Below are positions 27,577-38,900 of a stretch of 45,140 bases of DNA, piece after piece (position 1 is the stretch's first letter; each line of letters starts with the position of its first letter). The translations under genes were made by a program, and so were the position numbers. Location: positions 1 to 45,140 of the forward strand of contig PKDZ01000088.1 in assembly GCA_002862785.1 (NCBI GenBank), in the 5' to 3' direction. A model generated the notes under the pieces. It had not been told where the DNA came from. It saw nothing but the letters and a program-made list of their open reading frames with translations, and ran no database searches. The stretch comes from Flavobacteriales bacterium (lineage in GTDB: Bacteria > Bacteroidota > Bacteroidia > Flavobacteriales_D > Sanyastnellaceae).

Positions 27577-28482
27577 TCAGGCCCGGTGCTTGGCCCGGGC
27601 GGCGGTAAGGGTGTTGCGCAGCAGGCTCACAATGGTCATCGGACCGACGCCTCCCGGTACGGGGGTGATCCAGCTGCATCGGGGGGCGACGTCGGCATAA
27701 TCGACATCGCCTTTGAGGCGGTATCCCCGCTTGGCGGTGGGGTCTTCCACACGGGTGATGCCGACATCGATGACGATGGCGCCTTCCTTGACCATGTCCG
27801 CCTTGACCATCTCAGGACGGCCGACGGCCGCCACCAGGATGTCGGCTTCACGGCAATGGCCCGCCAGGTCGACGGTACGGCTGTGGCAGAGCGTGACGGT
27901 GCAGTTGCCCGGTTGGCCGCTCCGGCTGAGCAGTAGGGACATGGGAGTACCGACGATGCTGGATCGGCCGATGACCACAGCATGCTTGCCCTGGGTGTCG
28001 ATTCCGGAACGCTCGAGCATCGTCATGATGCCGGCCGGCGTGGCGGGGACGAAGCCGGGAAGCCCGAGGGCGAGGTTGCCCATGTTGACCGGGTGGAACC
28101 CGTCCACATCCTTGGCCGGGTCCACCGCCTCAATCACCGCTTGGGCGTCGAGATGGTCGGGGAGGGGAAGCTGGACGATGAAGCCGTCGATGGACGGGTC
28201 GTCATTGAGGCCGTGCACGATCTCCAGGAGCTCTTCCTGCGTGATGTCCGCCGTCCGTTGGATGAGGGTACTCTCGAATCCGACCCGGGCGCAGCTGCGC
28301 ACCTTGTGGTCGACGTAGGTCCGGCTGGCGCCGTCCTCGCCGATGAGCACGGCGGCCAAATGGGGCGCCGGATGTCCGGCGGCAACCCACTCCTTGACCT
28401 CGTCTGCGATTTCCCCCTTCATGGTCTCCGACAGGGCCTTGCCGTCGAGGATGCGTGTGTCTTGCATGGTCGTCTGGCTCAT
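27577..28482 (-). CDS. folD: Bifunctional methylenetetrahydrofolate dehydrogenase/cyclohydrolase
   Basis: 301 residues. It interconverts 5,10-methylene-THF, methenyl-THF and 10-formyl-THF in the cytoplasm. The catalytic YVDHK (Y56, K60) sits in SRTYVDHKVRSCARVG. The family signatures IDGFIVQLPLP, DPAKDVDGFHPVNMGNL and the Rossmann VVIGRSSIVGTPMSLLL are intact, as is the C-terminal PVPGGVGPMTI. The start overlaps the ffh stop by four bases. Confidence 0.98.
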   Translation of the reverse strand: MSQTTMQDTRILDGKALSETMKGEIADEVKEWVAAGHPAPHLAAVLIGEDGASRTYVDHKVRSCARVGFESTLIQRTADITQEELLEIVHGLNDDPSIDGFIVQLPLPDHLDAQAVIEAVDPAKDVDGFHPVNMGNLALGLPGFVPATPAGIMTMLERSGIDTQGKHAVVIGRSSIVGTPMSLLLSRSGQPGNCTVTLCHSRTVDLAGHCREADILVAAVGRPEMVKADMVKEGAIVIDVGITRVEDPTAKRGYRLKGDVDYADVAPRCSWITPVPGGVGPMTIVSLLRNTLTAARAKHRA

Positions 28483-29840
28483 CGGGGCATGCGCATTCCG
28501 CCGGGCATCGCACCGCGACCCATCATGCCGCCCAGTCCACTCCGGCGCCCACCGCCTGCGTTCATCATCTTCATCATCTTCTTCATCTCGCCGAACTGCT
28601 TGAGCAATTGGTTGACCTCTTGGACCGAGGTCCCGCTGCCCTTGGCAATGCGGGTTTTCCGGCTTCCGTTCAGTTTTTCGGGATGTTGGCGTTCATCGGG
28701 CGTCATCGAGCGGATGATGGCTTCGATGTGCTTGAAGGCATCGTCATCGATGTCCACCCCCCGCAGGGCCTTGCCCATGCCCGGCACCATGGCGAGGAGA
28801 TCCTTGACATTGCCCATCTTCTTGATTTGCTGGACCTGTTCCAGGAAATCCTCAAAGTCGAAGCTGTTCTTTCGGATCTTCTTCTCCAGCTTCTTGGCTT
28901 GGGCCTCGTCGAACTGTTCCTGGGCCTTTTCGACCAAGGTGACCACGTCGCCCATTCCAAGAATGCGCTGTGCCATCCGGTCGGGGTGAAAGGGCTCGAG
29001 GGCTTCGGGCTTCTCACCTGTTCCGATGAATTTGATTGGCTTGCCCGTCTCCTCTCGGATGGACAGGGCGGCACCGCCGCGGGTATCGCCGTCCATTTTG
29101 GTCAGGATGACCCCATCGAAGGCGATCCGCTCGTGGAAGGCTTGGGCCGTCCGAACGGCGTCCTGACCGGTCATGGCATCGACCACAAACAGCGTCTCGC
29201 TGGGCTGGACCGCCTCCTTGATTCGGGCGATTTCGTCCATCATGGCCTCGTCCACGGCCAGACGCCCGGCCGTATCGATGATGACCACATCATTCCCGTG
29301 GCTCCGGGCGTGGCGAAGGGCGGCCTCGGCAATGGCCACGGGGTTCTTCTCCTCTCGCTGGGTGAATACGTCGGCTCCGACGCGCTTGCCCATGACTTCG
29401 AGTTGATCGATGGCCGCCGGACGATAGACGTCACAGGCGACCAGCAGCGGGCGCTTGCCCTGCTTGGACTGGAGGTGCGACGCCAGTTTGGAGGTGTGCG
29501 TGGTCTTTCCCGAACCCTGCAGGCCGCTCATGAGGATGACCCCGGGCTTGCCTTTGAGGTTGAGGCCCGCGTGTTGGCCGCCCATGAACTCGGCGAGCTC
29601 CTCCTGCGTGATTTTGACAAGGAGTTGGCCCGGGCGCACGGAGGTGAGGACCTCTTGGCCAACGGCCTTCTCCTTGACTCGGTTGGCGAAGCGTTTGGCG
29701 ACGCTGTAGTTGACATCCGCCTCCACGAGGGCCCGGCGGATTTCCTTGGTGGTTTCGGCAATGTTGGCTTCGGTGATCGTGGCCTCGCCCTTGATGCGCT
29801 GGAAGGCTTTTTCGAAGCGGTCGCTGAGGTTCTCGAACAT
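28479..29840 (-). CDS. ffh: Signal recognition particle protein
   Basis: 453 residues. SRP54 homologue that binds 4.5S RNA and signal sequences at the ribosome and docks with FtsY. It has an N-domain (MFENLSDRFEKAFQRIKGEATITE), a G-domain with the P-loop GLQGSGKTT (about 105), DVYRPAAIDQL, DTAGRL, TKMDGDTRGGAAL and a GTGEKPE closing loop. The M-domain is Met-rich (MKKMMKMM, MGRGAMPGGMRMPR). The promoter box TACCTTTG lies 8 nt upstream. It leads a five-gene operon with 3-5 nt gaps or 4-nt overlaps. Confidence 0.98.
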   Translation of the reverse strand: MFENLSDRFEKAFQRIKGEATITEANIAETTKEIRRALVEADVNYSVAKRFANRVKEKAVGQEVLTSVRPGQLLVKITQEELAEFMGGQHAGLNLKGKPGVILMSGLQGSGKTTHTSKLASHLQSKQGKRPLLVACDVYRPAAIDQLEVMGKRVGADVFTQREEKNPVAIAEAALRHARSHGNDVVIIDTAGRLAVDEAMMDEIARIKEAVQPSETLFVVDAMTGQDAVRTAQAFHERIAFDGVILTKMDGDTRGGAALSIREETGKPIKFIGTGEKPEALEPFHPDRMAQRILGMGDVVTLVEKAQEQFDEAQAKKLEKKIRKNSFDFEDFLEQVQQIKKMGNVKDLLAMVPGMGKALRGVDIDDDAFKHIEAIIRSMTPDERQHPEKLNGSRKTRIAKGSGTSVQEVNQLLKQFGEMKKMMKMMNAGGGRRSGLGGMMGRGAMPGGMRMPR

Positions 29841-29848
29841 GGGGAGAA

Positions 29849-29856
29849 CAAAGGTA
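29849..29856 (-). promoter_or_regulatory. -7 promoter box TACCTTTG for the ffh operon
   Basis: A perfect TAnnTTTG on the minus strand 8 nt upstream of the ffh ATG. It is the third copy of the same octamer in this window (with 5763 and 20158). Confidence 0.6.
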
Positions 29857-29959
29857 GACCGGGGAGAGGGGAGGTCCCCGCATCAACTGTAAGCACTAAA
29901 AACTGCGACGAAATAGAAAAAAACTTAGATGAATGCGTAGAAGTCGTGGACAAATGAGC

Positions 29960-29967
29960 TATCTTAG
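29960..29967 (+). promoter_or_regulatory. TATCTTAG box upstream of the giant gene
   Basis: A variant of TAnnTTTG sharing TATCTT with the promoter at 20285-20292. A TAG (29938-29940) occupies the -33 position at 19-bp spacing, one mismatch from TTG. The surrounding 29880-29960 is AT-rich and contains no gene. Confidence 0.4.
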
Positions 29968-29981
29968 AGGTGCTTAACTGC

Positions 29982-32900
29982 ATGAACATGCGCTTTCAAC
30001 TGTACTCCCTCGCTTGTTTGCTGGTGACCTTCTTTGGCACCGCGAATGCCCAGAACGCCTGTTTCCAGTCCACTGGAGACATGGCGGGATTCTCGCTCTC
30101 GGTGGAGACCGTGGCCACGGATGTGGTTGCCGGTTTGACTACCTACCGGGTGTATCTCAACACCCCGTCCACGGATGACTTCGTGTCCGCCGTGATTGGA
30201 GATGCTACGGATCCTTTGTTCCTCAACACCACCACGTCTTTTTATCAGGACGCGCTGGGTGGAACGACCCCTGCGGCCATCAACCCCTTGTTCTACACCG
30301 TGCCGGGACTGGAGAATGTCCAGTACGACAGCTGGGTGACGATTGGAATCGAACAGCAGCCGGACCTCGGCGCGGGCGAGACCGACATCTCCTTGCTCGT
30401 CGACCCCAACGTCGCTTCCTGGGAAATCGGGTTCGGTGCCGGCGGCAATGTGGACATCAGCTCGCCCATCGGCGGGGGATGGTACATTCTGCCCAGCAGC
30501 GCCAACGGCATCTCCGGTGCCGATCAAAAGGTGCTCCTCGCGCAGGCCACCACCGACGGTGACCTCAGCGGGCAGTTCTACATCCAGGTCTTCCCCAACG
30601 GAGACCAGTCCCAGCTGATTCAGAACACCTTCGGCTTCCAGACCGTGTCCTGCGGCAGTGCCGGGTGTACCGATAGCAACGCCTGCAACTACGACGACTC
30701 GGCCACCGACGACGATGGCAACTGTGAGTATGTGGAACCAACGTTGTTGCCTGGTGACGCACCTGCTTGCGGCCTCTTCTTCAGCGGTTACGCGGAAGGT
30801 TCAAGCAACAACAAGTTCCTCGAGATCTACAACCCAACCGACGTTGCAATCAGCTTGGACGGTTATGCTTACCCAAGTGTGGCCAATGCTCCAACGGTTC
30901 CAGGTGAGTACGAATGGTGGAACGAATTCGATGCCGGAGCGTCAATCGCTCCAGGTGATGTTTATGTCATTGCGCACGGATCAGCCGATCCAGCCATCTT
31001 GGCTGAAGCGGACGAGACGCACAACTTCCTGTCTAATGGAGACGACGGCTACATGCTCGTGATGGGTACGCAGGATGACTTCATCCAAATCGACGCCATC
31101 GGTGACTGGAACGGCGATCCTGGATCTGGTTGGGATGTTGCGGGTGTGTCTGCGGGTACAAAGGACCACAGCTTGATTCGTAAGTCTGATATCACCAGCG
31201 GAAACGGTGGCGATTGGACAGCGTCTGCGGGTACGAATGCCGACGACAGTGAGTGGATTGTCCTCGACCAGAACGACTGGACAGGCCTCGGAAGCCACGA
31301 TTTCACCGGCTCATGCGGTGGTGGTAACTACGCCGTGGTCTACGACTGTGATGGCGTGTGCTTGAATGACGCGGACGGTGACGGTGTGTGTGACGAGTTG
31401 GAGATTGCCGGTTGTACTGACAATGGTGCCTGCAACTACAACAGCGCTGCCACAGACGATGATGCCTCTTGTGAGTACCTCACTTGCGCAGGCTGTACAG
31501 ATGATGCCGCTTGCAACTATGATGCTGATGCGATCTCTGACGACGGCTCATGTCTCCAAGCAGACGAATGTGGCGTTTGCGGCGGAGACGGCATCGCTGA
31601 CGGTGCGTGCGACTGCGACGGCAACGCTCTCGATGCTTGTGGTGTTTGCGGTGGTGACGGCTCGTCTTGCGCGGGCATCGGCGTTGCAATCAGCGCTTGC
31701 TCAAGCTTTACAAGCGGTTCTGCTGCGGCGTGGCCATTTGTGTTGACTGCGACGACCATTGCTGATGGCGCCAGTTCTCAGGAAGCGCAAACGATGGTCA
31801 TCAATGTGACCTCATTGCCAGCTGGAGCGCAATACCGAGTGTTCAAGACCACAGCGAATGGTGGTTCTTTCTTCGGTAACCCCCAAAACCTCGTTTTGGG
31901 TCAGAATACGGTAACCGTGGCTGCAGTTGGTTTCGACCGAGCAGTGAAGTTCCAATTCTCTGACGGAGACGTGGAATTTGACTTCTTGTCCATCAACGAT
32001 GAGGAGCGTGACGAATGCTACGCGGTGGATCCAGGAACGCCCATTTCTGAGTGCAATCAATTCGGAGCAGGTCCCAATGGCAACTGGCCACATGCTTTGA
32101 CTTTGACCACTCCCGATGATCCAAGCAGCAACTCAGCCCAGACTTTGGTTTTGACTGTTGCTTCACTCCCTGACGGCGGTGCGAACTACCGCGTGGTCAA
32201 GACAGTGGCCAACGGCAACTGGTTTAACGGCAATGCTCAAGCTCTTGCTTTGGGAGAGAATTCAATCACTGTTTCGGGTGTTTCTTTCGCACGCTCAGTA
32301 AAAGTTCAGTTCTCGAGCGGTGCCGTTGGTGTCACTTCAATTGTGGCAAACGGTACAGAGTTGGTCTGCGGTGCGGGTTGCACGGACAGCAACGCATGCA
32401 ACTACGATGCAGATGCCCTGACCGACGACGGAACCTGTACGTTCCCAGCCAGCGAGCACGTCGACTGTGACGGGAATTGCATCGCCGATGCGGACGGAGA
32501 TGGCGTCTGCGATGGACTGGAGGTTTCGGGTTGTACGGATGCTACAGCCTGCAACTACAGCAACACTGCCACCGACGACAACGGCAGCTGCTTCTTCTGC
32601 TGCGGCGAAACGTCCAGCGACAATGCCCAGTACGGTCTCGAGCAAGAGATCGTCGCCTTCGACGGCATTCCGGGCATGCGCACCTACCGGTTCTACATCA
32701 CCACCCCGAACGCCGATGACCTCGTGTCTGCGGTCAGTGGTGATGAGAACAACCCGACCATTGTGAGCACCACGACCTCCTTCTATCAGGACGAGCTCGG
32801 TGGCGCTTTCCCGAATGGAATCAACCCGACCCTCTACGATGCCTTCCCGTCCCTCCAGTACGACAGCTGGATGACGATCGGCATCGACCAGGCTCCGGAC

Positions 32901-35900
32901 CTCGCTGGCGGCGAATCTGCCATCGGCTTTGCCGAGGCCGAGAGCTGGATCACTGAATTCGAGAACGGCGAGAGTTTGGCCATCGACGGCTTCTTCGGAG
33001 GGGCTTGGTATGCCACCAGTGACTTCACCAATGGTGTGTCTGGGGAAGATCAGCGTGTCCTGCTCGCCCAGCTCACCACAGACGGTGAGTTGAGCGGTCA
33101 GTTCTATGTGCAGGTTTTCCCGAACGGTGAGGCCGAGGGCCTCGGTGATCTCGTGATGCTCAGTTTCGGCCCGCATGTGGACACGGTCGCCCCGTATTTT
33201 GTGGACTTCCCGGCCGACGTGACCGTGGGATGCGATGATGCCCTGCCCACGGCCGATATCCAAGCGGAAGACCTCTGCTCCGAGCTCTCCGTGAGCCTCG
33301 AAGAAGTGACCTCGGGTGACGGTTGCTTGACGACGGTGGCCCGCACCTACACGGCCACAGACGCCGCCGGCAACAGCACCTCCTCCACCTGGACCATCAG
33401 CGTGGTGGACGATGCCGCTCCGGTCTTCTCCGCTCCGGCCGACATCACCGTGAACTGTGGTGACGACATCAGCCCAGCTTCCCTGGGTGAGGTGACCTCC
33501 GCCACGGATTGCAACAGCTACACCATCAGCTTCAACGACGCCACCATGTTCAACATGGATCCGTGCATCGGCGAGATGATCGCCCGAACTTGGCGCGTCG
33601 CAGACGATTGCGGCAACGAGGCCATCGACATCCAAATCATCACCATCGTCGATGCCGTCGCCCCTTCGTTTGCACAAGTCCCCGCCGACACCACCATTTC
33701 CTGTGACGCTCTGGTCCCCACCTCCGATGTGGTGGCCCAGGACGACTGCGGCAGCGTGACCGTGTCCTCATCCGAAGAGACCCTCGACGGAGAGTGCGCC
33801 GGCAGTGCCACCATCCTTCGCACGTTCACTGCCGTGGACCCCTGTGGCAACAGCAGCCAATATGTGCAGACCATCACCGTCATCGACACGGTGGCGCCGT
33901 TCTTCACGAGCGTGCCGGCCGACCTCACAGTGGGGGTGTACGACGACATGCCGTCCTCCTCTGCCGAGGCCAGCGACAACTGCAGCAACGTGACGGTCCT
34001 CCAGAGCGAGGTGACCGACGCCAGTGCCAATGACTTTGCCTTGGTGATTCGGACGTTTACGGCGGTCGACGCCTGTGGCAACAGCAACACGGCGACCCAG
34101 ACCATCACCGTACTCGAGGCCCTCGGTTGTACCGATGCCCTCGCCTGCAACTACGACGCCGTGGCCACCTCGGACGACGGGTCCTGCGATTACTGCTCCT
34201 GTGACGGCGTCTACCCGGCCAGCGGCCCCTACAACCTCGACATCGATACGATCGAGGACGGCATCGACGGCATGACCACCTACCAGGTCTACGTGACCCT
34301 CGAGAGCGCCGATGACTTCCTCAGCGCCGTGACCGGCGAGTCCGAGAACCCGACCTACATCCGGACGAGCACGAGCTTTCACCAGGATCCGCTTGGTGCT
34401 GCCAGTGCCCATGGCATTAACGGCATGCTCTTCGACGCCTTCCCGCCGCTTGTTTATGACAGTTGGGTGACCGTTGGCCTCACCAGTACGGCCAATTCGG
34501 CTGCCGGTGAAGGCGAGGTGACCCTCGTCGAGGGCGAGTCCTGGGTGAGCGCCTTCGAGGCCGGAGGCAACATCGAACTCGATGGCACCTATGGCGGCGG
34601 CTGGTTCTCCCTGAACGGTTCCTCTAACGGAGCCGCCGGCGACGACCTGCGGGTGCTGATTGGTCAGTTCACCACGGACGGTGTGTTCAGTGGTCAGGTG
34701 TATGTCCAGGTCTTCCCCAACGGAGACGGCGACAACATGCAGTTCCAGACCTTGCGGTGGGGAGAGCCCCAATGTGGATGCCAGTTGGAGGACGCGTGCA
34801 ACTACGACCCGACCACGGCATACACGGACAACGACAATTGCCTCTATCCTGAGGACCTCTATGGCGCTCCGCATCTCGATTGTGATGGAGTCTGCTTGAA
34901 CGACCTGGACGGAGACGGCGTGTGTGACGAGGACGAGGTCCCCGGCTGCATGGACGACACCGCTTGCAACTTCAGCGATGTGGCCACGGACGACGATGGC
35001 ACCTGCTGGTATGCCGACTACGGTTACAACTGTGACGGCACCTGCATTGGAGATGCCGACTTCGATGGCATCTGCGACTTGAATGAGGTTCAGGGCTGTA
35101 ACAACGAAGGCGCCTGCAACTTCGACCCTGCCGCCACGGAGAACGACGGATCCTGCACCTTCGATTGCTACGGCTGTACTGACAGCACCGCTGCCAACTA
35201 CGAGGCGGACGCCCTCCTCGATGACGGTTCCTGTGTCTTCGGTGGCTGTACCGATGACGCTGCGTCGAACTACTCTGCCACGGCCGACTTCAACGACGGC
35301 TCCTGTGAGTACCCCGGTTGTACCGATCCGCTCGCTTGCAACTTCGACCTCGACGCCAACGTCGACGACGGTTCCTGCGACACCACGAGCTGCGCCGGTT
35401 GTACCAACGACATCGCGTGCAACTATGACGACACGGCCACGTTGAACGACGGCTCCTGTGAGTTCTTCAGCTGCCGCGGATGCACCTCGGCCGATGCCTT
35501 CAACTATGACGACACGGCCACGGTCGACGACGGTTCCTGCCTCTTCGGCGGGTGTACTGATACGGATGCTGACAACTACGACGCCACCGTGGACTTCAAT
35601 GATGGTTCCTGCGAGTATGGTGGATGTACCGATCCGCAGGCGTGCAACTTCTTCATCGGCGCCAATGTCGACGACGGTTCCTGTGAGTTCACGAGCTGCG
35701 CGGGCTGCATGGTGACTTTTGCCTGCAACTATGACCCCACGGCCACCATCCAGGACGACAGCGCCTGTGACTTCACGACTTGCTGTGGCGACCCCGCTGC
35801 CGACAATTACGAGGATGGTGTGGCCGATTTCCTGACCTACGGATGCACCTATGGTGGTTCCGCCCCGAGCATCGAGTTCGTGGGGTGCGAGCTGCCCTTT

Positions 35901-38900
35901 GCCTGTAACTTCGGTGACACGGAGAACGACTGTGAGTTCTCGTCCTGTGCCGGTTGTACGGATCCGGCCGCCTGCAACTATAACGCAGACGCCACGATTC
36001 CTGTCACCTGTCTCTACGCTGCGGACTTCTATGGAGTGGACTATGTGGATTGTGACGGCAACTGCCTCAACGACGCCAACGCCAATGGCCTGTGCGACGA
36101 GACTGAGGTGACGGGCTGCACGAACCCGCTGGCCTGCAACTACACGGATGGCGCCACGTTTGACGATGGCTCCTGCGACACCACCAGCTGTGCCGGTTGT
36201 ACCGACGCTGCCGCCTGCAACTACGATGCTGAGGCTTCGGTCAACGACGGCACCTGTGACTACGCTTCCTGTAGCGGCTGTACCGACGCCGCGGCATGCA
36301 ACTATGACGCCACGGCCACGTCCGACGACGGTGGATGCGTCTTCCCGGCCAGTGCCTTCGTGGACTGCAACGGAGACTGCCTGAACGACAGCAACGCCAA
36401 CGGCATCTGCGACGAGCAGGAGACCCTTGGCTGCACGGACCTCCAGTCCTGCAACTTCGACATCAACGCCACATTCGATGACGGAAGCTGCGAAAGCACA
36501 AGCTGCGCTGGATGTACTGTGGCCACAGCGTGCAACTACGACGCCACGGCCACGTTGAACGACGGGTCCTGTGACTTCACGAGCTGCCTCGGCTGCATCG
36601 ACGCCACGGCGTGCAACTACGATGCCACGGCCACGATTGACGATGGGTCCTGCACGTATCCGGAGCCCGCCTACGACTGTGACGGCAACTGTCTCGTGGA
36701 CAGCGACGGCGACGGCATCTGTGACGCCTTCGACGGCAACTTCGAGGGCTGTATGGACGATTTGGCCTGCAACTACCAGCCGCTTGCCGACACGGACAAC
36801 GGCTCCTGCGACTACTGCAGCTGCGCCGGCTACACGACCGACATGCCTGAGTACGGTGTGGAAATCGAAGAGTATGCCCTCAACGGCATTCCCGGTTACA
36901 CGACCTACCGGATCTACATCACCATGCCGAATGCCACCGACCAGGTGAGCGCGGTGACGGGTCAAACGGAGAACCCGCTTTACGTGGAGACCACGGGCGA
37001 CTTCTACCAGCACCCGAATGGAGGCGTGTTCCCGAACGGCATCAACCCCATCTTGTATGACTTCTTCCCGGAAATCCAGTACGACAGCTGGTTCACCATC
37101 GGAATCGACGCCGTGCCGAACACGGTCCTCGGTCAGGGAAGCGTCCAGGGACTGCCCGAACCCGATCCGTGGAGCGGACCGTTTGAGGCAGGCAACGGCT
37201 TCACCATCGATGACATCATCGGTTCCGGTTGGTTCGTCAACCCCGACGTGACCAATGGTGTGGCCGGCGACGACCAGAAGGTTTTGCTCGCCCAGCTGAC
37301 GACCAACGGTGAACTCAGCGGTCAGTTCTACGTCCAGGTGTTCCCGGAGGGAATCAACCTGAACCAGGAGCGCGTGACCCTCACCTTCGGCGGCAGCCAG
37401 TGTGGCTGTACCGATGAGACGGCGTGCAACTACTCGCCGAGCGCCATCATCGACGACGAGAGTTGCTACTACCCGCAGTTCGGTTACGAGTGCGATGATG
37501 TCTGCTTGTTCGACAGCGAGGCTCCGGTCTTCACCGAGACGCCCGAGGAAATGGAGATCAGCTGCACCGCCGCCAGCATGGACGTGGAGTACCCCGCGGC
37601 CACGGACAACTGCGACACCGACCTCGACTTCTCCTACTTCGACGAGATCCTCGATGGACCGTGTGGCGAAACCTATGACATCGTCCGTTCCTACGTCGTG
37701 ACCGACAACTTCGGCTATGCTGACACCGTCAGCCATGTGATCCATGTGGTGGACAACGCCGCTCCGGTCTTCACCAACGTGCCGGCCGATGCCACGCTCG
37801 AGTGCGGCGATCCGCTCCCAACGAACCTCGCCGTGGCCGTGGACAACTGCAATGGCGTGACCATCACCTACGTCGACGAAATGACGGAGACCGGGTGCGG
37901 TGGCACGGGAACCCTTGTGCGGACCTGGTCTGCTGAGGATGCCTGCGGCAATGTGAACACGGCCCAGACGACCTACACCATCGAGGACACGACGGCTCCT
38001 GCCATTGAGAACATGCCCGCCGATGTGACCCTCAGCTGCGAGGACGAATACGACTTCCCCATGCCGACGGCCAGCGATGCCTGCGGTACGGTGGACCTGA
38101 CGGAAGAGATGACGACGCAGGCCGGAACGTGTGCCAACGAGTACACGCTCATCCGGACCTTCACGGCCATCGATGCCTGCGGCAACTTCAGCCAAGCCAT
38201 CCAGGCGGTGACTGTGGTGGACGAGACGGCCCCGGCCTTCTCCGGTTTGCCCGCGGACACCACGCTGGAATGCGGCGAGGCCATCCCGGCCACCGCCGTG
38301 ACGGCAGACGACCTCTGCTCAGGGGCCATCAACGTGACCTTCTCCGATGTGGAGACGACACTCGATGCCTGCACCTATCAGGTGGTGCGCACCTTCTCCG
38401 CGGAGGACGACTGCGGCAACACGGCCACGCACGATTGGACGATCACCTTCGAGGACACCACGGCACCGACCTTCACGGTTCCGGCCGACGTGACCCTCGA
38501 TTGTTCCGCCGACATCACGCCGGCCGGAGCGGGAGACGTGACCGATGCCGCCGACGCTTGTGATTCCGCTCCGACGGTGAGCCACAGCGATGTCGTCCAG
38601 GACGGACTGTTCTCCTTGAATGGATTGACCGCGGACATTCGCGTGGAACTTCGCCTCAACAACCTCGCCGCGTTCCCGCGGGTCCTGGAGGCCACGGGGG
38701 TCACCATCGGCGACGGCTTGGAGCTCGACCTGGACGATCAGGTGTCCAACCCGATCAACCTCCGCGGCGCCCTGAGCGTGGACATTGATGGCGACCAGAT
38801 TGATCTCGGTGTCCTCGACGTGATCGGCTCGGAGAGCTATGATTACATCGAAGTCCGCATCAGCAACATCAGCGGTGCCGGCATTGTCGGAGCCGAATTG

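Larger units (their letters stand above)
30740..32370 (+). other. AT-richer compositional island inside the giant gene
   Basis: Hand counts over 31681-31860 give 98 G+C of 180 (about 54%), against 61-65% for sampled lines at 33181-33240 and 34201-34260. Codons such as TCA, CCA, ACA, TTG and GCT are frequent here but rare elsewhere in the gene. The island coincides with the lamin-tail-like domain and the duplicated module, which suggests a later insertion of these parts. Confidence 0.6.

Noticed and set aside
33768-38195. A 1475-codon minus-strand open frame opposite the giant gene, and another of 1098 codons at 38319-41615
   Set aside because: Low-complexity products (Val/Gly/Arg/His-rich) with no motif; they arise because the repeated, GC-rich Asp/Cys codons of the plus strand seldom produce stops on the other strand.
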